Shown here: positions 9,034 through 16,912 of the stretch, in pieces | How the letters are laid out: every line of letters begins with the position of its first letter | Position numbering within the stretch: position 1 is the first letter of the stretch | Source of the DNA: Nocardia altamirensis NBRC 108246 | GTDB taxonomy: Bacteria > Actinomycetota > Actinomycetes > Mycobacteriales > Mycobacteriaceae | NCBI RefSeq assembly: GCF_001612685.1 | Contig: NZ_BDAY01000003.1 | Coordinates: forward strand, 240,135 to 304,134 | Reading direction: 5' to 3' | Length of the DNA: 64,000 nt | Translations under genes and position numbers: made by a program | The notes under the pieces: generated by a model | Database searches by the model: none | Seen by the model: only the letters and a program-made list of their open reading frames with translations | What the model was told of the DNA's origin: nothing

Positions 9034-9561
9034 TTACCACACCGGCAGCCTGCGCCGGTGCTCGGTGACGTCGGTGACCAAGTCCCGGTACCCGTCGGTC
9101 AGCTCGGCGAGCCTGCACCACTGCAGGTGGGCTTCCCCGTCCACCTGCACCGGGTGCGTCCGCTGCTGTGGCGTCTTTCGCAAAGCGTGTTGTGCCGCAA
9201 TCCATTTCGCCGCAAGCCGGTCGATGACCGCGCCGAGCGTCTCGGTGTGCAGCGAGGCGCCGCCGCGATGTTCGACATTGCCTGCCACCCAGCTGTCGAT
9301 CTGTCCGACGAGCTCGGCCCGATGCCCGTCGATGTCCTCGAGCAGGTGACTGCACGCCGCGACCCGCCGATTGCCCGCCTCGGGCGCGTGCGCCGCTTCC
9401 ATCGCCTGGTGCCGCCGCTCATGGCATTCGACGAGTTCGCGCGCGGCCGCGAGCACACTGTGCTTGTTGCGATGCTGGCCGTCGCGGAAGGCGCGCAATA
9501 GCTCGGCAGGTGGCGGCAGCGCTTCGGTTCCGATACGGACTCCGGCGTATTCGGTTGGCAT
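9034..9561 (-). CDS. DUF4254-like protein
   Basis: A 175-residue soluble, mostly helical protein, rich in His and Arg. Features: PPPAELLRAFRDGQHRNKHS at 17-36, AARELVECHERRHQAMEAAH, SHLLEDIDGHRAELVGQID and a Trp-containing tail. The helix spacing with repeated H-E-R patterns resembles the DUF4254 family of actinobacteria and other bacteria, for which no function is known. The ATG at 9561 follows AGGGGTGCGTGCAAC on the minus strand; the frame upstream of it has poor codon bias and was excluded. The stop lies 3 bases from the end of the convergent acidic-protein gene. Confidence 0.65.
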   Translation of the reverse strand: MPTEYAGVRIGTEALPPPAELLRAFRDGQHRNKHSVLAAARELVECHERRHQAMEAAHAPEAGNRRVAACSHLLEDIDGHRAELVGQIDSWVAGNVEHRGGASLHTETLGAVIDRLAAKWIAAQHALRKTPQQRTHPVQVDGEAHLQWCRLAELTDGYRDLVTDVTEHRRRLPVW

Positions 9562-9920
9562 GTTGCACGCACCCCTGCTAACGATCCATTCTGGATGCGC
9601 CAGGGCCGAGGGGGATTTCGGGGAGGGGCACCCCTCGGCTCCGGCGCAGCCCCGTGCTCGGACGTCACCCCCACAGTCCACCAGCACGGCAAAGAAACCG
9701 GGAAATCCGCGACGATGCGATGAGGAAGACGGCCCGAGAAATCGGGACTCTTTCAGGAAAGCGCGGTTGCCGAATCCGCGCAATAGTATGGTGTACAAAT
9801 CTGAAAGCCGCTTGTAAATCGTTATGATCCGTCACGGATCGGTCACAAGATCATACCGTCGGCTGTTCCGGCGCAAACGCGATAGCGCATGAGCAGCAAC
9901 CGCTTCGGCGCGGCGACTGC
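9562..9920. other. Non-coding gap with a nested palindrome
   Basis: No convincing gene lies between the DUF4254-like start and the next gene. The part at 9640-9800 is GC-rich with no coding bias. At 9823-9855 TATGATC pairs with GATCATA, and a second palindrome GATCC-gtcac-GGATC lies inside at 9826-9840. GTCACGGATC and GGTCAC repeat the same GTCAC word. This could be a regulator site or a hairpin ahead of the 9921 gene. Confidence 0.4.
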
Positions 9921-10274
9921 ATGCCGACGTTGGATAGGCTAGCCTCGATCTTTGTGCCCGCTTACGTGTCCTCACCCGAACTGACCTTCGGGTTCATGTT
10001 CGCGCTGGAAGACCCGGAGCGAATCGGCGAGGTCGTGCGCACCCTCATCTTGCGGAAGACCGTTTCGGTATTTCGGCTGGCCCGGCTGTCCGACGACGAC
10101 GGCCCACCGGAGCGCTACGTGGTGAACTGGGCGGTCATACCTCAGATTTCGATCACCACGCAGGTGCCGGACCAGGACGACCTGCGCGCGCAGGGCACCA
10201 TGCTGGTCAACGCCTTCCTCAGCGAGGACGGGGAAGTCAGCCTGTATTCCGCGCAGGAGAACGGTCCGGCCTAG
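9921..10274 (+). CDS. Hypothetical protein
   Basis: A 117-residue soluble protein I do not recognise. It has strong actinobacterial codon bias through the whole frame, which is why it is listed. The sequence alternates beta-like segments (SPELTFGFMFALEDP, SVFRLARLSDDD, YVVNWAVIPQISITTQV) with a helix IGEVVRTLILRK, and ends acidic. ATG at 9921 is the first start; a GTG at about 9954 is possible. It is preceded by the palindrome at 9823-9855 and is convergent with a TetR gene 18 bases away. No function is proposed. Confidence 0.6.
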   Translation: MPTLDRLASIFVPAYVSSPELTFGFMFALEDPERIGEVVRTLILRKTVSVFRLARLSDDDGPPERYVVNWAVIPQISITTQVPDQDDLRAQGTMLVNAFLSEDGEVSLYSAQENGPA

Positions 10275-10292
10275 GGGGAGGGCGGGTAAGCG

Positions 10293-10955
10293 CTAGTCCT
10301 GCCAGTCCGGAACGCCGAACAGCGCCATGGTGATCTGGTACAGGTGTGCACTCAAGTCCGGCAATGCCTGTGGCCCAGGCCCGTCGAGGCAATCGCGAAT
10401 GCGATCGTCGACGGCGCCGATGAGTGCATCGAAGGTCTCGGATGGAATGTCCACCGGGATATCGCCTGCGGTGCGGCCGATCCGGAAGGCCGCGTGCATC
10501 CGGTGGGCGAGCAGCCTTTTCATCTGACGGCGTTGTTCGGCGACGATCGGCCCGGCGACCAGGCATTCGATGTGCAGCGCGCGGGCGTAGATCCCGTTGT
10601 CGGACAAGAGTTGCAGATAGGTCTGCAGCGTCGTCCGGATGAGGGCACGCCATTCGGCGCGTGGCGTGGCCGCGACGCTGGTGTCGAGTTCGCCGAGCAC
10701 CAGCCCGACGGCCGCCTCGAAGGCCTCGGAGAAGCAGTCGTCCCGACCGCGGAACAGTTCGTAGAAGGTGCGCCGGGAGACGTTCGCGCGGGCCACGATA
10801 TCGCTGACAGTTGTTGCCGCATAACCACGTTCGGCCACCGCCTCGACCACGGCGAGGTACATGCGCATGCGTTGTGAGTGGGCGACCGCCTCCGGTGCCA
10901 GGCCGTGTGTGCCGCGCGGTAGGCGGCCGCGGTCTACGCCGGCTTCAAGTCCCAT
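10293..10955 (-). CDS. TetR family regulator
   Basis: A 220-residue repressor. The HTH runs through about residues 30-75: RMRMYLAVVEAVAERGYAAT, TVSDIVARANVSRRTFYELF. The C-terminal part (DTSVAATPRAEWRALIRTTL onward) is a helical ligand domain. It is divergent from the secreted S15/CocE hydrolase gene; the TGTGAG/CTCACA palindrome between them is the likely operator for both. The ATG at 10955 is preceded at very short spacing by AGGAG, so the start may lie slightly downstream. Its inducer is unknown, though a substrate of the hydrolase would make sense. Confidence 0.8.
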   Translation of the reverse strand: MGLEAGVDRGRLPRGTHGLAPEAVAHSQRMRMYLAVVEAVAERGYAATTVSDIVARANVSRRTFYELFRGRDDCFSEAFEAAVGLVLGELDTSVAATPRAEWRALIRTTLQTYLQLLSDNGIYARALHIECLVAGPIVAEQRRQMKRLLAHRMHAAFRIGRTAGDIPVDIPSETFDALIGAVDDRIRDCLDGPGPQALPDLSAHLYQITMALFGVPDWQD

Positions 10956-11009
10956 CTCCTGAGGATAGACACCGCGTCGGTGTGACCCAGGCCATACTTG
11001 CCCAATTGA

Positions 11010-11031
11010 TGTGAGTCCGGTTACTCTCACA
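11010..11031. promoter_or_regulatory. Palindrome between TetR and S15 hydrolase genes
   Basis: TGTGAG (11010-11015) and CTCACA (11026-11031) are perfect inverted arms, ten bases apart; an alternative inner pairing is ACTC with GAGT. It lies in the divergent intergenic region 50 bases before the hydrolase ATG, in the place expected for a TetR operator. Confidence 0.5.
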
Positions 11032-11080
11032 TCTCCGATGGGTACGGCAGCGTTTTTAAGCGGGTCAGCCAGGAGATTCG

Positions 11081-13144
11081 ATGTCGATGAAGACAGTTCG
11101 CCGCACGTTGATTAACACGGGTGTGTTGACCCTCGCCGCCGCAATGGCCGCGCTGTGGATCGTTGCGAGCCCGGCGGTCGCGCAGACGCCGCCCGACGGC
11201 GGCGCACTCGCCGCAGGGTGGACCGCCGCACACGACGGCCCGCCGAAATATCCGGGACCGGTGCACATCGACTTCGACGTGCCGGTCACGATGAGCGACG
11301 GAACGGTGCTGAAGGCCAACATCTATCGTCCGGTCGACGCCGCGGGGCGGATCGTGGAAGAGCCACTGCCGACCGTCATCAACATGACCCCGTACACCAA
11401 ATTCGCGTCGCTGCTCGCCGATATCGCCCTGAACATCCCGGTGCTGTCCGACGCATTGATCGAGCTGGCCAACAGGTTCGATTTCGGCGGCACGCCTTTC
11501 GATTCGATCACCGATCTGACGAGGGCGATCAGCGGCGGCGCGCCGCGCACCTTCGCCGCCGATCGGAAGCTGGTGCAGCAGGGCTACACCTACGTCGTCG
11601 CCGATGTGCGCGGTACCGGGTATTCGCAGGGCTCCTGGCAGTTCCTCCAGCAACGGGAGACCGACGACACCCTGGAAATGATCGACTGGACCAGTAAGCA
11701 GGCCTGGTCGGACGGCAATATTGGAATGTCGGGGATCTCGTACTCGGCCATCAATCAGTTCAAGGCGGCCGAACAGAATCCGCCTGCGCTCAAGGCGATA
11801 TTCCCGGTCGAGGGCAGTACCGATGTGTTGACCGACGTCGCTTTTCCTGGTGGTGGCGTCGGGTTGTTCGGGCCGCTCTACATCATCGGAGTCGACCTCA
11901 TCTCGAATTTCCCGGACCCGGTCGGTATCGCGCTCGGTCATCTGGACCTGAAATGGCTGCTCGACCGGATCGAGACACCCCTGGAATTCTTCGACTACAT
12001 CCTGATGGCACTGTCGCTGAACGTGGATTCGACCCCGGAACCACTCAAACAGCAGATCCTGCCCGGTAGTCCGCTGCGCAATGCATGGACCGACGGTCAT
12101 CCGGAGCGGATCCAGGTGCCGACCTTCGTCTATGGCGGCTGGCAAGACATCTTCGCCCCGTCGAGCGCGCGCTCGTTCGCCGACATTCCGCTGCCGCCGG
12201 AACGTAAGAAGCTGGTCATGGGCGACACCTATCACTTCAATCCCGGTTCCGGCCTTGGCAATCCGGGTCGGCCGCCGCGGCTGGACGTGCTGCAGATGGC
12301 CTGGTTCGACAAGTGGCTCAAGGGGATCGACAACGGTATCGATCAGTACGGGCCGGTCGCGCTCTGGCAACAGGGCGGCGGGTGGACCACCACCTCGGCG
12401 TTCCCGCGTCCCGGTATGGAATACCAGCGGATGTACCTCTCGCCGACCCGCAGTGGCACCGCGACCAGCGTCTACGACGGGTCGCTGAGCGCGCAAACAC
12501 CAGGGGACGCAGCACAATTGACGGTCTCGCCGGTCACCGGAATCACCTCGCTGTGCTCCAGGGACGCGGCGGTCGAATCCACCGGCGTGATCAGCCTGGC
12601 CAACTTCTGCGGCCGCGATGATCGCATTCACGAGCTCGGCGGCCTCACCTTCACCGGTGCGCCGGTCGACGAGCCGACCCTGCTGTCCGGCCCGATCACC
12701 GTGCACCTCAACACGAAGTACGACAACATCGAGGGCTACTGGGCGGTGACGGTGAACGATGTTGCGCCGAACGGGCAATCGACGGTGCTGGCCAGCGGTC
12801 AGCTCGCGGCATCGCTGCGCGCGATCGACGACGCCAAGAGTGCGAAGGACGCCGACGGCGACTACACGCGCACCGTGTACAAGCTGACGCTCACCGACCG
12901 GCAGACCGTAGTGCCTGGGCAGCCGACCGTGCTCGACGTCGCGGTCAACCCGGTCGATGCGGTACTGCAGCCGGGACATCGCCTGCGCGTCAACGTCTTT
13001 GCCAGTAACTTCCCGCGTGGCTTCCTCGCACCGCCGATGCTGTTCGACGGCGGGATCCTGAATGCGCTGACGCCGCAACACTTGGTGCTCGATCCCGCGG
13101 CGCCCAGCTTCGTGAACCTTCCGGTGGGCAGGCCGCTCGGCTGA
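11081..13144 (+). CDS. Secreted S15/CocE/NonD family hydrolase
   Basis: A 687-residue exported alpha/beta hydrolase related to X-Pro dipeptidyl-peptidase and cocaine esterase. Residues 1-34 are a Sec signal peptide (cleavage near AVA-Q). The catalytic triad can be placed: Ser220 in GMSGISYS, Asp356 in YGGWQDIF and His385 in GDTYHFNPGS. The C-terminal third (about 470-687) is the jelly-roll X-Pro C-terminal domain: TFTGAPVDEPTLLSGPITVH and VVPGQPTVLDVAVNPVDAVL. Annotated activity would be release of acyl groups or X-Pro dipeptides outside the cell; the true substrate is unknown. A divergent TetR gene and shared palindrome suggest induction. A 12-bp stem hairpin follows the stop. Confidence 0.88.
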   Translation: MSMKTVRRTLINTGVLTLAAAMAALWIVASPAVAQTPPDGGALAAGWTAAHDGPPKYPGPVHIDFDVPVTMSDGTVLKANIYRPVDAAGRIVEEPLPTVINMTPYTKFASLLADIALNIPVLSDALIELANRFDFGGTPFDSITDLTRAISGGAPRTFAADRKLVQQGYTYVVADVRGTGYSQGSWQFLQQRETDDTLEMIDWTSKQAWSDGNIGMSGISYSAINQFKAAEQNPPALKAIFPVEGSTDVLTDVAFPGGGVGLFGPLYIIGVDLISNFPDPVGIALGHLDLKWLLDRIETPLEFFDYILMALSLNVDSTPEPLKQQILPGSPLRNAWTDGHPERIQVPTFVYGGWQDIFAPSSARSFADIPLPPERKKLVMGDTYHFNPGSGLGNPGRPPRLDVLQMAWFDKWLKGIDNGIDQYGPVALWQQGGGWTTTSAFPRPGMEYQRMYLSPTRSGTATSVYDGSLSAQTPGDAAQLTVSPVTGITSLCSRDAAVESTGVISLANFCGRDDRIHELGGLTFTGAPVDEPTLLSGPITVHLNTKYDNIEGYWAVTVNDVAPNGQSTVLASGQLAASLRAIDDAKSAKDADGDYTRTVYKLTLTDRQTVVPGQPTVLDVAVNPVDAVLQPGHRLRVNVFASNFPRGFLAPPMLFDGGILNALTPQHLVLDPAAPSFVNLPVGRPLG

Positions 13145-13153
13145 GCAACTGGG

Positions 13154-13210
13154 CGGAGCCGATCCGCTCGCCGTGTCGCGGCTCGGGGGACGGTGCGTGG
13201 ATCGGCTCCG
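13154..13210 (+). terminator. Candidate terminator hairpin after the S15 gene
   Basis: CGGAGCCGATCC (13154-13165) pairs perfectly with GGATCGGCTCCG (13199-13210) across a 33-base loop, beginning 10 bases after the stop codon. No T-run follows, as is common in GC-rich actinobacteria. Confidence 0.5.
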
Positions 13211-13374
13211 TCGCGATTACGGCGGAGTTTGCGCCGCTCCGAACCCGTGCACCCCTATTTGTTGGCGTGTCGGTACCTGATCGTGGTCTTGCCGGTCTCG
13301 TAATACGCGACAATCAGGACATTCCGCACCTGGTTTGTGGCGTGGATCGAAAGCACCTGAAAGGAGCGTCGATC

Positions 13375-14067
13375 ATGGAACCCGAGAGCGAAGTCGCGAT
13401 CACCAAGCCGGCCGATCCGGTCAATCCCGTTCGCGTCCGAGGGGATCTGGATCCCGGATTATCGCGGTGGATGTGGCTGGTCAAGTGGATTCTGGCCATT
13501 CCGCACTACATTGTGCTGTTCTTCTTGCACATCGCCTACTTCATTTTGACGGTGGTCGTTTTCTTCGCGATCTTGTTCACCGGCAAGTACCCGAAGGCGA
13601 TATTCGACTTCAATGTCGGTGTAGTCCGCTGGAGCTGGCGGGTCAGCTTCTACGCGCTGTACGTGCTCGGGACCGACAAGTATCCGCCGTTCAGCCTGAA
13701 GGCGAACGACGAATACCCGGCCGACCTCGAGATCGACTACCCGGAGCAGCTGAGTCGCGGGCTGGTGCTGGTGAAGTGGTGGCTGCTGGTCATACCGCAG
13801 TACCTGATCCTCATCGCGCTGACCAGCGGGCTGTCCTTTGCCATGGGCGACAGTGAGGATTGGGCCGGTGCCACGAGCATTCCGCTGATGGCCGTTCTGC
13901 TGCTCGTCGCGGTGATCGGCCTGCTGTTCACCGGGCGGTACCCGCAGGGCCTGTACGACTTCCTCGTCGGCATCGCCCGATGGAGCATCCGGGTCCAGGT
14001 GTACGCGAGCCTGATGCGCGACGAGTACCCACCGTTCCGGCTCGATCAGGGCGCACGCGAACCCTGA
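13375..14067 (+). CDS. DUF4389 membrane protein
   Basis: A 230-residue membrane protein made of two DUF4389 units. Each unit has a pair of hydrophobic helices and the FTGKYPKAIFDF or FTGRYPQGLYDF turn, followed by GVVRWSWRVSFYA or GIARWSIRVQVYAS and a KYPPF or EYPPF motif. Four membrane segments are expected (about 30-70 and 128-185). The function of the family is unknown. The ATG at 13375 follows GAAAGGAGCGTCGATC, a strong ribosome site, which excludes the longer upstream frame. It ends at the bidirectional hairpin at 14101. Confidence 0.85.
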   Translation: MEPESEVAITKPADPVNPVRVRGDLDPGLSRWMWLVKWILAIPHYIVLFFLHIAYFILTVVVFFAILFTGKYPKAIFDFNVGVVRWSWRVSFYALYVLGTDKYPPFSLKANDEYPADLEIDYPEQLSRGLVLVKWWLLVIPQYLILIALTSGLSFAMGDSEDWAGATSIPLMAVLLLVAVIGLLFTGRYPQGLYDFLVGIARWSIRVQVYASLMRDEYPPFRLDQGAREP

Positions 14068-14100
14068 ACACACTGAACCGCACCATAACTGAAGAGAACA

Positions 14101-14135
14101 ACGAATCCGCCCGCTGCTTCAGCGGGCGGATTCGT
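14101..14135. terminator. Strong bidirectional terminator
   Basis: Sixteen perfectly paired bases (14101-14116 with 14120-14135) and a 3-base loop, between the convergent DUF4389 and ABC ATPase genes. The minus-strand ATPase stop codon (14119-14121) falls inside the loop, so the hairpin serves as terminator for both directions. Confidence 0.8.
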
Positions 14136-15108
14136 ATATCCGGCGCACCACGTCCTCGATCTCGGGCTCCTCGATGGACAGATCGCGCACTTCGGCCCGA
14201 TCGGAAACGGCCGCGAGAAGGCGCGCGGCGGTGGTTCGTTCGGGGTCGAAGGCCAGCCGCTGCCGCATCCCGCCCGCCTCGGACGCCAGCAGCTGCGCGC
14301 AGGGTAGGTCGTCGATATCCGGTGTCGGCTCGGCCAGGTCGACGACGAGCACGCGCCGCGCGCCGACGGTGGCCGCGAGTCCGGTCAGCGACCCGTCGTA
14401 GACAAGGCGGCCGTGATCCACCACGAGGACACGGTCGCAAAGCCTTTCGATGTCGCCCATGTCGTGGGTGGTCAGCAGCAGCGTGGTGCCGCGTTCGGCG
14501 CGTTCGGCGCGCAGGAATTCGCGCAGTCGCTGTTTGGACAGCACGTCGAGCCCGATGGTCGGCTCGTCCAGGATCACCAGCTGGGGCGAATGAAGCAGTG
14601 CTGCAGCAACTTCGGCGCGCATGCGCTGGCCGAGCGAGAGCTGGCGCACCGGGGTGTAGAGGGTGTCGGCCATCTCCAGTTGCTCGATCAGCTCGTGCGT
14701 CCGTTTGCGCGCGGCGTCGGGTTCGAGTCGGTGGATGGCCGCGAGTATCGAAAACGACTCGCGCAGCGGCAGATCCCACCAGAGCTGGGAGCGCTGCCCG
14801 AACACCACGCCGATGCGCGCGGCGAGTTCGCGCCGCTGCCGGACCGGTTCGAGGCCGCAGGTGCGCACCCGGCCCGCGGTCGGCACCAGGATGCCGGTGA
14901 GCATCTTGATGGTGGTCGACTTGCCCGCACCGTTGGCGCCGATATACCCGACCGCCGCACCCGGTTCGATCCGGAAGGTCATCTTGTCGACCGCGGTCAA
15001 TACTTCGCGGCGGCGGCGCCAGCCCCTGCCGTCCTTGCGTGACAGCGTGAATTGCCTTGTCAGATCCTCGATATCGATGATCGCGTCCGAAGAACAGGAA
15101 TCCGCCAC
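14119..15108 (-). CDS. ABC-2 exporter ATP-binding protein
   Basis: A 329-residue nucleotide-binding subunit. Walker A GANGAGKST is at 57-65, the Q-loop region at GVVFGQRSQLWWDL, the signature LSLGQ at 157-161 and Walker B LVILDEP at 177-183, with the H-switch in LLTTHDMGDIE. The C-terminal 90 residues are an extra domain as in the COG4586 group. That group pairs with two ABC-2 permeases (COG4587 and COG3694), known in cyanobacteria as a viologen exporter; here both permeases lie immediately upstream. The GTG at 15108 follows GGGAGG and sits 2 bases after the preceding stop, so it was preferred to an ATG inside the upstream gene. Substrate unknown. Confidence 0.88.
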   Translation of the reverse strand: MADSCSSDAIIDIEDLTRQFTLSRKDGRGWRRRREVLTAVDKMTFRIEPGAAVGYIGANGAGKSTTIKMLTGILVPTAGRVRTCGLEPVRQRRELAARIGVVFGQRSQLWWDLPLRESFSILAAIHRLEPDAARKRTHELIEQLEMADTLYTPVRQLSLGQRMRAEVAAALLHSPQLVILDEPTIGLDVLSKQRLREFLRAERAERGTTLLLTTHDMGDIERLCDRVLVVDHGRLVYDGSLTGLAATVGARRVLVVDLAEPTPDIDDLPCAQLLASEAGGMRQRLAFDPERTTAARLLAAVSDRAEVRDLSIEEPEIEDVVRRIYESAR

Positions 15109-15110
15109 GC

Positions 15111-15938
15111 TTATCCGCCACCTCCCTGATAGTGCCGAGTACCGAACCGCCACAGGGCCAACGCGATACCCCACACCCACAGCGCCGCCAGCGGTGCGAG
15201 CCATGCCAGCCACGCGGGCAGCAGCGGCGGTCCTGGCAGGCCGAGCAGGGCGATGGTGGGGAGGTATCCGGTCAGCGACACCGGAATGGCGAACCCGAAC
15301 AGCAGTTTCAGCGGTGTCGGGAAGACCGAGGCCGGTTGGATCGCGGCGAAGGAGCCGCCGTAGGTGAAGCTGTTGGTCAGCTCGGCCCCGTCGATCAGGA
15401 AGAACTGCAGTCCGGCGGCGCAGACGAACACGCCGCCGAACAGGGCGATGCTGCTAGGTAGCGCGATCGCCACCAGTGCGAATGTGGTCGGCCCCCAGTC
15501 GATGTCGTTGCGCCACAGCCCGACGCCGAGCACCACCGCCGAGACGCCTGCGCGGGCGAAGCGGCGCAGCGAGATGTCGCTGGTGATCAGTTGGAGCAGC
15601 AAGGGTTGTGGGCGTAGGTGATACGCGTCGAGCTGGCCCATCCTGATCAGCGTCGGCAGCGTGTCGAGGTGACCGAACACCACCTGCGCCAATGCGAAGG
15701 TGGTCTGGCCGAAGCCGAACAGCAGCAGCGCCGCGTTCAGGTCGAGCCCGCCGAGCGCCTGGACATTGGTGAAGATCACCCATACCTCGGCGAATTCGAC
15801 GATGCCGATCAGGAACGCGCTGAATACCTCACTGGCGAAGGACAAACGGTAGGACTGCTGGGCTCGGATCCGGGAACGGAGCACGGCCGCGTACGGGGTG
15901 GCCCAGGTTCCGGCCCGTCCTGCGACCGAGTCAACCAC
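15111..15938 (-). CDS. ABC-2 family permease (COG3694-like)
   Basis: A 275-residue integral membrane protein with about six hydrophobic segments. The region RMGQLDAYHLRPQPLLLQLI is the conserved cytosolic loop of this permease family, preceding the core helices; SVFPTPLKLLFGFAIPVSLT near 215-235 and the long hydrophobic C-terminus match too. It forms the membrane channel with the permease encoded just upstream (8-base overlap) and is energised by the ATPase 2 bases downstream. All three are on one transcript. The transported compound cannot be read from the sequence. Confidence 0.82.
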   Translation of the reverse strand: MVDSVAGRAGTWATPYAAVLRSRIRAQQSYRLSFASEVFSAFLIGIVEFAEVWVIFTNVQALGGLDLNAALLLFGFGQTTFALAQVVFGHLDTLPTLIRMGQLDAYHLRPQPLLLQLITSDISLRRFARAGVSAVVLGVGLWRNDIDWGPTTFALVAIALPSSIALFGGVFVCAAGLQFFLIDGAELTNSFTYGGSFAAIQPASVFPTPLKLLFGFAIPVSLTGYLPTIALLGLPGPPLLPAWLAWLAPLAALWVWGIALALWRFGTRHYQGGGG

Positions 15939-16785
15939 CTTGCACCTCCAACCGGTGTCGCCCTGCGGCGAGCAACACGCGGCCGAGCACGCCGATCACG
16001 AGCACCCAGAACAGTTGCACCACAACCACTGCCACCGCGCCGCTGCCGCCGACCCGCCCGGACAGGATGTCGACCGGTGATTGCAGGATCGACGGGAACG
16101 GGGTGGCGTGCGCGATGGCGTGCAGCCAGTCGGGGAACATGTGCACCGGCACAAAAAGTCCGGCGAGGAAGGTGCCGCAGGTTTGGTAGAGCACCCGCAG
16201 GCCTCTGGTCTCGACAACCCAGAATCCGATCAGGGTGACCGCAAACAGGCACAGGAACGAGATGATCACCGCGAGAACCACGCTGGCCGTCCCGAGGGCG
16301 AGGGCGGCGGGCGTGGTCGGCATGGTCAGCCCGAAGGTCAGCATGCCGACCAGCACACTCGGCACCACACGCGGCCCGAAGGTGCAGACCGCTCGACCCA
16401 GATCGGCGGCGAGGTAAGCGAATTGGACGTCGACCGGGCGGAGGAAGTCGATCGCGATGTCGCCGTTCTTCACTCGTTCGACCAGCTCGAGGGGCGGTCC
16501 CATGAATTGGGTCGCGCCGAGCAGGCCCTGGGAGATCCAGACGTAGGCGGCGACCGATCCCTCGGTGTAGCCGCCGAATTCACCCGCTGAGCGCACCGCG
16601 GCGATGAGAACGGCCGCCCGGACGAACCCGAAAACGCAATTGGTGAACAGCCCGGCGAACATCGCGAGCTTGTACTGCGACTGCCGTCGGAAACCCGCTT
16701 TGGCGAGGTGCACATAGACCGCGAGGCCGCGCTGCGGGTGCCCTCGTGCGGCGAGCCATCCGTCCCCCACTGCTCTGCCGCGCAC
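15931..16785 (-). CDS. ABC-2 family permease (COG4587-like)
   Basis: A 284-residue integral membrane protein, first gene of the exporter operon. It opens with an amphipathic helix VYVHLAKAGFRRQSQYKLAM and continues with six hydrophobic segments; VKNGDIAIDFLRPVDVQFAY is the family's conserved cytosolic loop, and TPFPSILQSPVDILSGR the late loop. The ATG at 16785 may be too early, because family members begin at about VHLAKAG (residue 25). The intergenic region to the divergent ectB-type gene is about 130 bases and should contain both promoters; no clear operator was found in it. Confidence 0.82.
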   Translation of the reverse strand: MRGRAVGDGWLAARGHPQRGLAVYVHLAKAGFRRQSQYKLAMFAGLFTNCVFGFVRAAVLIAAVRSAGEFGGYTEGSVAAYVWISQGLLGATQFMGPPLELVERVKNGDIAIDFLRPVDVQFAYLAADLGRAVCTFGPRVVPSVLVGMLTFGLTMPTTPAALALGTASVVLAVIISFLCLFAVTLIGFWVVETRGLRVLYQTCGTFLAGLFVPVHMFPDWLHAIAHATPFPSILQSPVDILSGRVGGSGAVAVVVVQLFWVLVIGVLGRVLLAAGRHRLEVQGG

Positions 16786-16912
16786 AAAGAGTCAAGCCTA
16801 ATGTCCGTGAGCAGACACGCGGAAGCGTTCCGCACGGTTTTTGGAAAAGTGCCACACGACGATCGCGGCAATGTTAGAAACACAGTCACTTCAGATTGTC
16901 CGGAGGATCGCC

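Noticed and set aside
11027..13081. 684-codon open frame antisense to the S15 hydrolase
   Set aside because: The plus-strand gene has a signal peptide, catalytic triad and domain structure; the antisense frame is Arg/His/Gly-rich without any family features, as expected from GC-rich shadow frames.
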